Made by a program: the position numbers and the translations under genes. Positions 15,619 to 24,991 of a stretch of 64,000 nt of DNA are shown here, in pieces. Within the stretch, counting starts at the first letter, position 1; every line of letters starts with the position of its first letter. The notes below the pieces were generated by a model, which made no database searches, had not been told where the DNA came from, and worked only from the letters and a program-made list of their open reading frames with translations. Source of the DNA: Allorhodoferax sp032337135 (GTDB taxonomy: Bacteria; Pseudomonadota; Gammaproteobacteria; Burkholderiales; Burkholderiaceae_C); the NCBI RefSeq assembly GCF_032337135.1, contig NZ_JAVXZZ010000001.1, positions 620,001 to 684,000 of the forward strand, in the 5' to 3' direction.

Positions 15619-17135
15619 CCCTGGGCCTCCAGGTCTACGCCAGCGTCCACGGCCAGGGCGCGCACGGCCGCGACAAAAACTTCGGCCCGATGCTCGTAGT
15701 TGCGGAACATGTCGAAGCTCGCGCACGCAGGCGACATCAGAACGGCATCACCGGCTTGTGCCAGGTCGCGTGCCCGACCTACGGCCACGACCATGTCTGG
15801 CGCGTCATGCAATGGCACACCGGCATCGGCCAGCGCCTGTCGGATGGCGGGAGCATCGGCCCCGATGAGCACCACGGCGCGGGCATAGCGTGCCACGGGG
15901 GCGGCCAAGGGGCTGAAATCCTGCCCTTTGCCCACACCACCGAGGATCAGCACCAGCTTGCGCTCTTCACCCAGGCCACGCAGCGCCGCCACCGTGGCGC
16001 CGACGTTGGTGCCCTTGCTGTCGTCAAAGTACTCCACCTCGTCCAGCACGCCGACCGATTCGACACGGTGCGGCTCACCCCGGTACTCCCGCAGGCCGTA
16101 GAGGATGGGTGCCAGCGCGCACCCCGCCGCAGCGCACAAGGCCAGCGCCGCCAGAGCGTTGGTTGCGTTGTGGCGCCCCCGGATGCGCAGCGCATCGGCC
16201 GGCATCAGGCGCTGCAGGTGGATTTCTTCTGCCTCATCGCGCCGGCGTTTCAGGGTTTCGTCGGCCTCGTGCGCGCGCACCAGCCACACCATGCCATTGA
16301 CATCCTCCAGGCCAAAGTCGCCTGGCCGCTGGGGCCGGTCGCCACCGAAAGTGACATGGGGACGGTACTGTGGTTTCTGAAGCTTCTGGCGTACCGGTTC
16401 CGGCAGCATCGCCATCACGGCGGCATCTTCGCGGTTCAGCACCATCATGGCCTCGCGGCCGAAGATGCGGGCCTTGGCAGCAGCGTACTCGGCCATGTCG
16501 GCATGCCAGTCGAGGTGGTCTTGCGTGACGTTCAGGACCACGGCCGCTGTCGGCTCGAAGTTTTCCACGCCGTCGAGCTGGAAGCTCGACAGCTCCAGCA
16601 CCCAGGCGTCGGGCAGTGCGTCGGCGTCCAGTGCCTGCGCCAGGGTATCGAGCAGGGTGGGCCCGATGTTGCCCGCCACCGCTACCTGCAGGCCCGCCCA
16701 ACGCAGCAGATGCCCAGTCAACGAGGTCACCGTGGTCTTGCCGTTGGTGCCCGTCACGGCCAGCACCTTGGGGGCATAGCCGCGCTCCGTGTGGAGGGCT
16801 TGCAACCCGTCAGCAAACAGGGCCAGCTCCCCCTGGACGCGGATACCCTGTTCGGCCGCTGCCTGCACCAGGGAGGCGATGTCGGCAGGCGCCAAGCCCG
16901 GACTGCGCAGCACCGCATGCAGCCCGGGAACCGCTGCCAGCAGTGCCGCATCCATGGCGGCGCTCACGAAGCGCGCACCCGGCACCTCGCTCTGCAAGGC
17001 TTGCAACTGGGGCGGCTCGCGGCGGGTGTCCGCCACGGTGACCGCGGCACCCAGCCGCGCGCACCAGCGAGCCATGGCCAGGCCCGAAGCCCCCAAGCCC
17101 AACACCAGCACCGATTGACCTTGCATGCTGCCCAC
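15615..17135 (-). CDS. murD: UDP-N-acetylmuramoyl-L-alanine--D-glutamate ligase
   Basis: A 506-residue Mur ligase that adds D-Glu to UDP-MurNAc-L-Ala. The N-terminal VLVLGLGASGLAMARW, the P-loop AVTGTNGKTTVTS, the ELSSFQLDG block and GRHNATNALAA are all present. At 506 residues it is longer than the E. coli enzyme (438), with an extra segment around residues 260-320 that is rich in charged residues (LKRRRDEAEEIHLQRL). The GTG at 17135 has GAGGT 6 bases upstream; ATG 17126 is an alternative. mraY ends 3 bases before. Confidence 0.97.
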   Translation of the reverse strand: MGSMQGQSVLVLGLGASGLAMARWCARLGAAVTVADTRREPPQLQALQSEVPGARFVSAAMDAALLAAVPGLHAVLRSPGLAPADIASLVQAAAEQGIRVQGELALFADGLQALHTERGYAPKVLAVTGTNGKTTVTSLTGHLLRWAGLQVAVAGNIGPTLLDTLAQALDADALPDAWVLELSSFQLDGVENFEPTAAVVLNVTQDHLDWHADMAEYAAAKARIFGREAMMVLNREDAAVMAMLPEPVRQKLQKPQYRPHVTFGGDRPQRPGDFGLEDVNGMVWLVRAHEADETLKRRRDEAEEIHLQRLMPADALRIRGRHNATNALAALALCAAAGCALAPILYGLREYRGEPHRVESVGVLDEVEYFDDSKGTNVGATVAALRGLGEERKLVLILGGVGKGQDFSPLAAPVARYARAVVLIGADAPAIRQALADAGVPLHDAPDMVVAVGRARDLAQAGDAVLMSPACASFDMFRNYEHRAEVFVAAVRALAVDAGVDLEAQG

Positions 17136-17138
17136 GTC

Positions 17139-18317
17139 TTACCTCAGCTTCAGGGTGGACAGACCCACCAGGCACAGCAGCATGGTGATGATCCAGAAAC
17201 GCACCACGACCTGGGTTTCCTTCCAGCCCGTCTTCTCGAAGTGGTGGTGCAGCGGCGCCATCTTGAAGAGCCGACGCCCTTCACCAAAGCGCTTCTTGGT
17301 GTACTTGAAGTACGTCACCTGCAGCATCACCGACAGTGCCTCCGCGACGAACACCCCGCCCATGATGGCCAGCACGATTTCCTGGCGCACGATCACTGCG
17401 ATGGTGCCGAGCGCGCCGCCGAGGGCCAAGGCACCCACGTCGCCCATGAAGACCTGCGCCGGGTGGGTGTTGAACCACAGGAACGCCAGCCCAGCGCCGC
17501 CCATGGCCGAACAGAAGATCATCAGCTCCCCGGAGCCGGGGATGTACGGGAAGAACAGGTAGCGCGAATACACCGAGCTGCCGGTCACGTAGGCAAATAC
17601 ACCCAGACTGGCACCGACAAGCACCACCGGCATGATCGCCAGACCATCCAAGCCGTCGGTCAGGTTGACCGCATTGCTGGCCCCCACGATCACGAGGTAG
17701 GTCAGGATGACGAAGCCCAGCACCCCCAGCGGATAGCTTACTTCCTTGAAGAACGGCAGCAGCAAGCCGGCCTTGGGCGGAAGGTTGACGTCAAAGCCAG
17801 ACACCACCCATTTGAAGAACAGCTCGATGACGCGCGAATTGGAATCGCCCGAGATGCTGAACACCAAGTACAGGGCCGCCAGCAATCCGATGACCGACTG
17901 CCAGAAGTACTTCTCGCGCGATCGCATGCCCTCGGGGTCCTTGTTCACCACCTTGCGCCAGTCGTCGACCCAGCCGATGGCTCCGAATCCCAGTGTCACC
18001 AGCAGTACCACCCAAACGAAGCGATTGCTCCAGTCGAACCACAGCAGGGTCGAGACCGCAATCGACATGAGGATCAGCACGCCCCCCATGGTGGGGGTAC
18101 CGCTCTTGCTCAGGTGCGTCTCCATGCCATAGCCGCGAATAGGCTGGCCGATCTTGAGTTCGCGCAACTTGCGGATCACTGCCGGACCGGCAAACAAGCC
18201 GATCAGCAACGCGGTCATGGCGGCCATCACCGCGCGGAAGGTGATGTACTGGAACACCCGGAAGAATCCGAATTCGGGCGACAGGCCTTGCAGCCATTGG
18301 GCCAGATTCAGCAGCAT
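17139..18317 (-). CDS. mraY: Phospho-MurNAc-pentapeptide translocase
   Basis: A 392-residue integral membrane enzyme that moves phospho-MurNAc-pentapeptide onto undecaprenyl phosphate, forming lipid I. Motifs: GTPTMGG, the catalytic Asp pair in GWVDDWRK, NAVNLTDGLDGLA, and the APLHHHFEKTGWKE loop. About ten membrane helices. The ATG at 18317 (MLLNLAQWLQGL) matches the family N-terminus and follows GGGGAG; an upstream GTG would add five residues. Confidence 0.98.
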   Translation of the reverse strand: MLLNLAQWLQGLSPEFGFFRVFQYITFRAVMAAMTALLIGLFAGPAVIRKLRELKIGQPIRGYGMETHLSKSGTPTMGGVLILMSIAVSTLLWFDWSNRFVWVVLLVTLGFGAIGWVDDWRKVVNKDPEGMRSREKYFWQSVIGLLAALYLVFSISGDSNSRVIELFFKWVVSGFDVNLPPKAGLLLPFFKEVSYPLGVLGFVILTYLVIVGASNAVNLTDGLDGLAIMPVVLVGASLGVFAYVTGSSVYSRYLFFPYIPGSGELMIFCSAMGGAGLAFLWFNTHPAQVFMGDVGALALGGALGTIAVIVRQEIVLAIMGGVFVAEALSVMLQVTYFKYTKKRFGEGRRLFKMAPLHHHFEKTGWKETQVVVRFWIITMLLCLVGLSTLKLR

Positions 18318-18342
18318 GGGAGTTCTCCCCACAGTGGCGATG

Positions 18343-21261
18343 TCATGGTTGGGTTTCCTCCTTGGGAGCGGCCGCGGCCTGCAAGGCCTGCACCACGCGC
18401 TCCATGCGCATGAAGCGCGAGCCCTTGATCAAAATGGTCCGTGATGCGCCAGCCTGTGTCAGCACGGCCTCGATGAGTGCATCCACGTGCTCGAAATGGC
18501 GTGCGCCGGGGAACGGTTCACAGCCGTGCCGTGCCAGCTCACCCATCAGGAACAGCTGCTCGACACCGCGTGCGCGGGCGTGCGCAGCCACTTCGGCATG
18601 GAAGGCCGGTCCGTCCTGCCCCACTTCGCCCATGTCGCCCAACACCAGCAGTCGCGGCGAGGGCAGCTCCGCCAGCACGTCGATGGCGGCACGCACGGAG
18701 TCCGGATTGGCGTTGTAGGTGTCGTCGATGACGGTCCGGCTCTGCCCGCCCAGTGCGAGCGACAAGGCACGGGAACGCCCTTTGACCGGGACGAAGGCTG
18801 AAAGACCGGAAGCGATGGTGGTGACCGGAACGCCCAGCGCATGCGCACATGCCGCCGCCGCTGCGGCATTCAGCGCGTTGTGGCGGCCTGCGATCTGGAG
18901 GCGCGCCCGTACCGGCTGTCCTTGCAGTCGGGCCTGCCAGTCCCAGGCACCGTCCTGCCATTCGGCAGACTCCAGCACCACTTCCGCACCACCCTGGCCG
19001 GTCGCTGCGGAGAACCGCAGGCTGCGTCGCTGCTGCGCCAACGCCATCCAGATCGGGGTGAATGGATCATCCGCCGGAAACACCGCCACACCTGCTGCAG
19101 GGAGGGCCGAGATCGCGGATCCGTTTTCTCGCGCCACGGCTTCGACGGTGTGCATGAATTCCAGGTGCTCTCGCTGGGCGTTGTTGACGAGTACCACGTC
19201 CGGCTGGGCCACGGCGGCCAGGACCGCAATCTCACCCGGATGGTTCATGCCCATCTCGACCACAGCAACCCGATGGTTCGCACGCAGTCGCAACACCGTC
19301 AATGGCACACCGATGTCGTTGTTGAAATTGCCTTCCGTGGCCAGGCTGCTACTGCCGGCATGCGCACGCAGAATTGCGGCAATCATCTGCGTGACCGTGG
19401 TCTTTCCATTGCTGCCGGTCACACCGATGAGGCGCACCTGCGACTGGCGCGCGCGCCATGCACGCGCGAGGGTCCGCAGCGCCTCACGGGTATCGTCCAC
19501 GCCGATGCAGGCAACGTCTGCGGGTACAGCCGTAGTATCTGCGCCCACGCGATACACGAGCACCGTGGCGCCCGCCTGGGCTGCCTGGGCCAGCATGGTA
19601 TTGGCGTCGAAGCGCTCGCCCTGCAGTGCCACGAACAGGTCGCCCTGGGTGATGGAGCGTGTATCGGTATGGACCCGGCAGGCCTTTGCGCTGCGGTTCC
19701 CCAGCAAGGTGCTTCCAGGCAGCATGTGGTGAACGTCGACCGCCTCGAACACGGCACTGCGGGCCTGCAGCGCGGCCTGCGCCTGGGCCCGGTCCGAGAA
19801 AGGACGCTTGACGCCAGCGATCTCCTGGTAGGGCTCATGGCCCTTGCCAGCCAGGAGTACCACGTCGCCAGGCTCTGCACGGGCGATCGCCATGCCGATG
19901 GCGTCGCCGCGGTCCACTTCGACGTCCACATGCTCGCGGTCCGCGACCCCCAACAGCACTTGCGCCACGATGGCTTCCGGCTTCTCGCTGCGCGGGTTGT
20001 CGCTGGTCACCACCACACGGTCCGCCGCGCGCGCTGCGATGGCACCCATGAGAGGTCGCTTGGACGGATCGCGGTCACCACCACATCCGAACACGCACCA
20101 CAGCTTGCCCTGGCGCGCCTGTGCCACCGGGCGCAGTGCCGTCAGCACCTGGGCCAGTGCATCGGGCGTATGGGCATAGTCCACTGCCACCAGCGGCGCA
20201 TCCACACCACCCAAGCGCTCCAGCCGGCCCGGTACCGGTTGCAAACTGGCGCAGACCTGCACCGCCGCTTCAAGCTCGACACCGAGCGCCCGCATCGCAG
20301 CCAGCACGCCCAGCAGATTGGACACGTTGTACAGGCCGATGAGCGGCGTCTGCAAGGTGCACTTACGATCACCTTCGCGCACGTCGAAAGCCATCCCCGT
20401 TTCCATGACACGCACCCCACTGGCACGCAGCCGGGCCTCGCGTTCGATCGCCACCGTCCACAGGTCCAGCGGCGCGTTCGCCAACTCCGCGGCCAACTGT
20501 GCACCGCGGCTGTCGTCGATGTTGACGACCGCACTGCGCAACCCAGGCCAATCGAACAGCTTGCGCTTGGACTGCCAGTAGGCATCCATGTCACCGTGGT
20601 AGTCCAGATGGTCCTGGGTGAAATTGGTGAACACTGCGACGGCAATCTGCGTGCCCCCCATGCGCTGCTCGTCCAGACCGATGGAAGAAGCTTCCATGGC
20701 ACAGGCCTTGAAGCCCTGATCGACGAAACTGCGCAAGGTCTGTTGCAGCGTCACCGGGTCTGGTGTGGTCAATCCTGTGCTCTGGATGGCAGCCAACGGG
20801 TCTGCAGCCTGCGGGGCAGGGACAGCCCCCACACCCAAGGTACCGATCACGCCGCTCGGGCGAGCCTGCGAACCTGGCAACGCCGACAGTGCCTGCGCCA
20901 ACCACCAGGCGGTCGACGTCTTCCCGTTCGTCCCGGTCACTGCCACCACCGGCAGTTGGTGCGATGGGTTGCCGTAGAACTGCGCCGCAATCTCGCCGGT
21001 ATCGCGTTTGAGCCCTGCGTAGCAGGCCACTTCCTCACCGTTCAGCGTAAAGGCCTCCATGCCCTGCGCTTCCACCAGACACGCGATCGCTCCCCGCTGC
21101 ACTGCGTCAGCAACAAATTGGCGTCCGTCCTGGACCGCCCCTGGCCAGGCAATGAAGGCCTCGCCGACAGCGACCTTGCGGCTGTCGGTTTGCAGGTGGG
21201 TCACCTGCCGGGCGCGCAACCAGGCGACTGCCTGCTCAGGGGTATGGAGCATCTGAACCAT
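18343..21261 (-). CDS. murEF: MurE-MurF fusion: UDP-MurNAc-tripeptide synthetase and D-Ala-D-Ala adding enzyme
   Basis: A 972-residue bifunctional cytoplasmic ligase. The MurE half (about 1-505) has the P-loop TGTNGKTST at 109-117, a YWQSKRKLFDW segment, and TSDNPRSEKP, the motif that selects meso-diaminopimelate. The MurF half (about 510-972) has its own P-loop VTGSNGKTTVTQ (about residue 629), EMGMNHPGEIA and DDTYNANPDS. The two halves are joined without a stop or frameshift. Fused murEF genes are known in Burkholderiales such as Bordetella. The fusion should couple two consecutive steps. The ATG overlaps the ftsI stop by one base (TGATG). Confidence 0.97.
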   Translation of the reverse strand: MVQMLHTPEQAVAWLRARQVTHLQTDSRKVAVGEAFIAWPGAVQDGRQFVADAVQRGAIACLVEAQGMEAFTLNGEEVACYAGLKRDTGEIAAQFYGNPSHQLPVVAVTGTNGKTSTAWWLAQALSALPGSQARPSGVIGTLGVGAVPAPQAADPLAAIQSTGLTTPDPVTLQQTLRSFVDQGFKACAMEASSIGLDEQRMGGTQIAVAVFTNFTQDHLDYHGDMDAYWQSKRKLFDWPGLRSAVVNIDDSRGAQLAAELANAPLDLWTVAIEREARLRASGVRVMETGMAFDVREGDRKCTLQTPLIGLYNVSNLLGVLAAMRALGVELEAAVQVCASLQPVPGRLERLGGVDAPLVAVDYAHTPDALAQVLTALRPVAQARQGKLWCVFGCGGDRDPSKRPLMGAIAARAADRVVVTSDNPRSEKPEAIVAQVLLGVADREHVDVEVDRGDAIGMAIARAEPGDVVLLAGKGHEPYQEIAGVKRPFSDRAQAQAALQARSAVFEAVDVHHMLPGSTLLGNRSAKACRVHTDTRSITQGDLFVALQGERFDANTMLAQAAQAGATVLVYRVGADTTAVPADVACIGVDDTREALRTLARAWRARQSQVRLIGVTGSNGKTTVTQMIAAILRAHAGSSSLATEGNFNNDIGVPLTVLRLRANHRVAVVEMGMNHPGEIAVLAAVAQPDVVLVNNAQREHLEFMHTVEAVARENGSAISALPAAGVAVFPADDPFTPIWMALAQQRRSLRFSAATGQGGAEVVLESAEWQDGAWDWQARLQGQPVRARLQIAGRHNALNAAAAAACAHALGVPVTTIASGLSAFVPVKGRSRALSLALGGQSRTVIDDTYNANPDSVRAAIDVLAELPSPRLLVLGDMGEVGQDGPAFHAEVAAHARARGVEQLFLMGELARHGCEPFPGARHFEHVDALIEAVLTQAGASRTILIKGSRFMRMERVVQALQAAAAPKEETQP

Positions 21262-22997
21262 CAGAAACTCTCCTCCACGGCCTGCGCCACGATCTGCGGG
21301 CGCACGGCCATGTCGGGTTGCACACCCAGCAGGCGCAGCGTCTGCTGCACCGTGTCGCTGAAGACCGGGGCTGCCACATCGCCACCGAAGTACTTGCCAT
21401 TGCTGGGCTCGTCGATCATCACCGCGACCACGATGCGGGGGCTCTCCACCGGGGCGAGGCCGACGAAAAAGCCACGGTACTTCTTGTCGGCGTAGCCACG
21501 GCCCTCTTGCTTGTGGGCCGTTCCGGTCTTGCCGCCGACGGAAAATCCGAGGGTCTGTGCCTTGGGGGCTGTACCGCCAGGTCCCGCCACCATGTGCAGC
21601 ATTTCACGCACGGAACGCGCGGTCTTGGCATCCATTACGCGAACGCCTGCCGCGGGTTGCTGCGCCTTCACCAGCGTGACCGGCACCAGCTCGCCATCCC
21701 GGGCAAAGACGCTGTAGGCACGTGCCAGCTGGAACAGGCTGCTCGACAGCCCGTAGCCATAGCTCATGGTGGCCTGCTCGATGGGACGCCAAGTCTTGTA
21801 GGCGCGCAGTTTGCCACTCACCACGCCAGGAAAGGGCACCTGCGGTTTCTGGCCCAGCCCCACCTGACTGAACATCTCCCACATTTCCCGGGGCTGCATC
21901 TGCATGGCCAGCTTGACGGTACCGACGTTGCTCGACTTCTGGATCACCTCGTTGACGGTAAGCGCTCCGTGCGGGTGGGCGTCGGTGATGGTGGAGCCCG
22001 AAATGGTGATGTGCCCAGGCGCAGTTTGGATGACCGACTCCGGCTTGACGAGCCCCTTTTCCAGCGCCAGCGCAATGACAAAAGGCTTCATGGTGGAGCC
22101 TGGTTCGAAGGTGTCGGTCAGAGCGCGGTTGCGCAGTTGCGCACCGCTCAGGTTGGCCCGCTTGGCCGGCGAGTAGCTGGGATAGTTGGCCAGCGCCAGC
22201 ACCTCACCCGACTGCACGTCCAGTACCACGACGCTTCCCGCTTTGGCCTTGTGTTCCAGCACGGCATCGCGCAGCTTCTGGTAAGCGAAGAACTGGACCT
22301 TGCTGTCGATGCTCAATTGCAGGTCCTTGCCTTCGACCGGGGGGATCATGTCGCCAACGTCTTCCACCACACGACCCAGACGATCCTTGATCACGCGTCG
22401 TGACCCAGCCTTGCCCGCCAATGCCTTGTTGAAGGTCAGCTCCACACCCTCCTGCCCGGCATCTTCGACGTTGGTGAAACCCACCACATGAACCGCCGAC
22501 TCCCCTTCCGGGTAGACGCGGCGGTATTCCTTGCGCTGGTAGATGCCCTTGATGTTCATGGCCGCAATCTTCTTGGCCACATCGGCATCCACCTGGCGCT
22601 TGATCCAGACAAAGGTCTTGTCTTCGTCTGCCAACTTCTTCGATATTTCAGCCGCCGGCATCTCCAGCAAGCTGGCCAGCTCCTTGAGCTGAGAGCCCTC
22701 GAACTCGACGTCCTCCGGAATGGCCCAGATGCTTGGCGCAGGAACACTGGAAGCCAGGATCATTCCATTGCGATCGAGAATGCGGCCACGGGTTGCAGGC
22801 AACTCCAAGGTGCGCGCAAAACGCACCTCGCCCTGGCGCTGGAAGAAATCATTTGCCACCACCTGGATGTACGCCGCACGGGCCGTCAAGCCCAGGAAGG
22901 CGAGCGCCAGAACAGCCACCACAAACTTGCTGCGCCAGCCCGGCGTGCGGCTGGCCAGCAACGGACTGGAGGTGTACTGGATGCCTCGCGCGCTCAC
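21261..22997 (-). CDS. ftsI: Septal peptidoglycan transpeptidase (PBP3)
   Basis: A 578-residue class B penicillin-binding protein that cross-links septal peptidoglycan with FtsW. One N-terminal membrane helix (about 24-44), the TRGRILDRNG motif near 69-78, and the active-site triad STMK (301-304), SSN (355-357) and KTGT (490-493) are intact. No PASTA domain. The GTG start overlaps the ftsL stop (GTGA). Confidence 0.98.
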   Translation of the reverse strand: MSARGIQYTSSPLLASRTPGWRSKFVVAVLALAFLGLTARAAYIQVVANDFFQRQGEVRFARTLELPATRGRILDRNGMILASSVPAPSIWAIPEDVEFEGSQLKELASLLEMPAAEISKKLADEDKTFVWIKRQVDADVAKKIAAMNIKGIYQRKEYRRVYPEGESAVHVVGFTNVEDAGQEGVELTFNKALAGKAGSRRVIKDRLGRVVEDVGDMIPPVEGKDLQLSIDSKVQFFAYQKLRDAVLEHKAKAGSVVVLDVQSGEVLALANYPSYSPAKRANLSGAQLRNRALTDTFEPGSTMKPFVIALALEKGLVKPESVIQTAPGHITISGSTITDAHPHGALTVNEVIQKSSNVGTVKLAMQMQPREMWEMFSQVGLGQKPQVPFPGVVSGKLRAYKTWRPIEQATMSYGYGLSSSLFQLARAYSVFARDGELVPVTLVKAQQPAAGVRVMDAKTARSVREMLHMVAGPGGTAPKAQTLGFSVGGKTGTAHKQEGRGYADKKYRGFFVGLAPVESPRIVVAVMIDEPSNGKYFGGDVAAPVFSDTVQQTLRLLGVQPDMAVRPQIVAQAVEESF

Positions 22998-23323
22998 GGT
23001 TTGACCTCCGGTGTCGGCTTCTCCGCTGCCTTGGCCGGAGCTGCATCTTTCCCGGCAAGTCCTGGGTACGACACATAGGTCGTGATACCGGGCGTGGTCT
23101 GGCGCATCTGCAGCTTGTCCTTGGCCAGTCGCTCAACCCGCACGGGCGTGGCAGCAGCACGCTTTTGCACCTGCAGGCGTTCATTCTCGGCCTCGAGCCG
23201 GCGCGCTTCGGTGCGCGCGCGATCCAATTCCGTGAAGACGCGACGCGACTCGTACTGCACGCCCACAAGGTACAAACCGCTGAGCACGAGCGCCAGAAGC
23301 AACACCAGATTGATGCGCATCAT
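22994..23323 (-). CDS. ftsL: Cell division protein FtsL
   Basis: A 109-residue bitopic protein with one membrane helix (INLVLLLALVLSGLYLVGV) and a short leucine-zipper-like coiled coil (ELDRARTEARRLEAENERLQ), as needed to join FtsB and FtsQ. The tail is Ala/Lys/Pro-rich. Sequence conservation in FtsL is low, so the call rests on size, topology and position between rsmH and ftsI. It overlaps both neighbours by 4 bases. Confidence 0.9.
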   Translation of the reverse strand: MMRINLVLLLALVLSGLYLVGVQYESRRVFTELDRARTEARRLEAENERLQVQKRAAATPVRVERLAKDKLQMRQTTPGITTYVSYPGLAGKDAAPAKAAEKPTPEVKP

Positions 23324-24240
23324 GCAGCCGTCCTCTGCGCTACGCGCATGATGGCACTGCGCGCTCGCGGATTGGCAGCTACCTCCTGCGCGCTTGGCTT
23401 GATGCGGTCCAGCGCCACGAGCTTCATGGGTTTGGGCGCCGCAAAGGGAGCGCGCCGGTCATAGACCTCTTTCGAATGCTCGGCGATGAACTGCTTGACG
23501 ATGCGGTCTTCCAGCGAATGGAAGCTGATGACGACCAGGCGCCCTCCTTCCTTGAGAACGTGCAGACTGGCATTTAGCGCTTGTTGCAGCTCCTCAAGCT
23601 CGGCGTTGATGAAAATCCGAAGAGCCTGAAATGTGCGCGTTGCAGGGTTCTGGCCCGGCTCGCGGGTTTTGACCGTGTCAGCCACGAGTTGGGCCAGTTC
23701 AGCGGTGGTTGAAAGAGGCCCCCGCTCCTGTCGGCGCGCAACAATCGCCTTTGCAATTGGCCCAGCAAACCGTTCTTCACCGTATTCACGTATCACCTCC
23801 GCGATGTTGTTCACTTCTGCCGTTTGCAGCCATTGCGCCACGCTCTCGCCCCGGGTCGGATCCATGCGCATGTCCAGGGGACCATCGGCCCGAAAACTGA
23901 AACCGCGCGCCGGGTTGTCGATCTGGGGGGAACTCACACCGATATCCATCAGGATGCCGTCGGCACTGCCCGCCGGCAATTCGCCCAGATGGGAAAATCC
24001 CTGATGTCGGATGCTGAAACGGATGTCATCAATGGCATTGGCTACCGCCACCGCCTCGGGATCACGGTCGAAGGCCGTCAGGCGCCCGAGCTCCGACAAC
24101 TGGGACAGAATCAAACGCGAGTGACCGCCACGACCAAACGTGGCGTCCACATAGTGCCCGCCCGATTGCGCCGGTACTCCGAGGAGCGCGTCCACTGCCT
24201 CCTGCAGCAACACGGTGGAATGAACCCAGGGTTCTTGCAC
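23320..24240 (-). CDS. rsmH: 16S rRNA m4C1402 methyltransferase RsmH
   Basis: A 306-residue SAM-dependent enzyme that methylates N4 of C1402 in the 16S rRNA decoding site. The N-terminal HSTVLLQEAVDAL, the SAM-binding YVDATFGRGGHSRLIL, DIGVSSPQID and FRADGPLDMRMD blocks are typical (also known as MraW). It starts 9 bases after the mraZ stop and overlaps ftsL by ATGA. Confidence 0.97.
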   Translation of the reverse strand: MQEPWVHSTVLLQEAVDALLGVPAQSGGHYVDATFGRGGHSRLILSQLSELGRLTAFDRDPEAVAVANAIDDIRFSIRHQGFSHLGELPAGSADGILMDIGVSSPQIDNPARGFSFRADGPLDMRMDPTRGESVAQWLQTAEVNNIAEVIREYGEERFAGPIAKAIVARRQERGPLSTTAELAQLVADTVKTREPGQNPATRTFQALRIFINAELEELQQALNASLHVLKEGGRLVVISFHSLEDRIVKQFIAEHSKEVYDRRAPFAAPKPMKLVALDRIKPSAQEVAANPRARSAIMRVAQRTAA

Positions 24241-24249
24241 GCCAACGCC

Positions 24250-24678
24250 CTAGAAAGAGAAGTCCTTGAGCACATCAGGCATTTCGCCCTGCATGGCCTG
24301 CGCTTCCTGCGCCTCGTAGGTCGCCTTGTCCCACAACTCGAAGTAGCTCCCCATACCCAGCAGCACGGCATCCTTTTCGATGCCCGCCGCCACACGCAAC
24401 TCCGGGGAAATCAATACCCGCCCAGTGCCATCGACTTCGACATCCATGGCATTGCCCAGAAAAATGCGCTTCCACCATTGCGCCGACATGGGAAGGGCAG
24501 CGATCTTGTCGCGGAACTCCTCCCAGGCGGGACGGGGGAATACCATCAGGCAGCCATGAGGGTGCTTGGTGATGGTCAACTGGCCTGCCGCATTCGCGCT
24601 CAAGACGTCACGGTGCCGGGTAGGCACGCTAAGCCTTCCCTTGGCATCGAGACTGAGAGACGAAGCGCCTTGGAACAC
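24250..24678 (-). CDS. mraZ: Transcriptional regulator MraZ
   Basis: A 142-residue AbrB-fold DNA-binding protein that binds its own promoter and controls the dcw operon. It has two MraZ repeats with the characteristic DAKGRLSVPTRHRD and VDGTGRVLISPELR blocks. First gene of the cluster. Four AGTG boxes at exact 10-base steps lie about 45-85 bases upstream of its start. Confidence 0.96.
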   Translation of the reverse strand: MFQGASSLSLDAKGRLSVPTRHRDVLSANAAGQLTITKHPHGCLMVFPRPAWEEFRDKIAALPMSAQWWKRIFLGNAMDVEVDGTGRVLISPELRVAAGIEKDAVLLGMGSYFELWDKATYEAQEAQAMQGEMPDVLKDFSF

Positions 24679-24723
24679 GAGTCAACCCTTGAGTTTTTGC
24701 TGGTTGAGGTGAAAAGCAACAGA

Positions 24724-24762
24724 CGGCACTTTTCACCACTAATTTGCACTTTTTTGCACTTT
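24724..24762 (-). promoter_or_regulatory. MraZ-box operator: four AGTG repeats, 10 bp apart
   Basis: On the plus strand CAC(T) occurs at 24727, 24737, 24747 and 24757, each exactly 10 bases apart. On the minus strand the units read AAAGTGCAAA, AAAGTGCAAA, TTAGTGGTGA, AAAGTGCCGT. Helically phased AAAGTG-type direct repeats upstream of mraZ are the known MraZ binding sites. They lie in an AT-rich stretch. I could not fix the -10 and -35 elements with confidence. Confidence 0.85.
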
Positions 24763-24931
24763 ATCAGCAAATGCCATGTTTGCAACAGGGTCAGTTGCAA
24801 ATTTTTTCAATGAAATCAATGACTTACGCGCGATTCCAAACAAAATTCAAAACCAAAAATCCTTGTAGATTAAGGACTTAGCGCGCGCACTGAATGTGAT
24901 ACCTGAAGGATTTGCAGGCACTGCAGCAGGC

Positions 24932-24968
24932 AATAAAAAACGCTGCGGGCCCGTGGCCGGCAGCGTTG
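24932..24968 (-). terminator. Rho-independent terminator after hslU
   Basis: Minus strand: AACGCTGC pairs with GCAGCGTT across a GC-rich centre, followed by TTTTTTATT. It begins about 24 bases after the hslU stop and ends the hslVU transcript before the dcw promoter. Confidence 0.85.
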
Positions 24969-24991
24969 CAAGGGAACTGGCACGCGCCCTG

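Larger units (their letters stand above)
24679..24991. other. Intergenic region between hslU and mraZ
   Basis: A 313-base gene-free stretch, markedly richer in A+T than its surroundings. It holds the MraZ boxes (24724-24762) on the dcw side and the hslVU terminator (24932-24968) on the other. Between about 24765 and 24930 I see A/T runs and TTGCAA elements (three near 24770-24800) that may form the dcw promoter, but no gene. Confidence 0.6.

Noticed and set aside
15690..18413. A 907-codon open frame on the plus strand opposite murD and mraY
   Set aside because: It is antisense to two conserved essential genes. Its product is rich in His, Gln, Arg and Gly without any domain; long antisense frames are common in GC-rich DNA.
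18841..21495. An 884-codon open frame on the plus strand opposite murEF
   Set aside because: Mirror frame of the murEF coding strand, no motif, no initiation signal.
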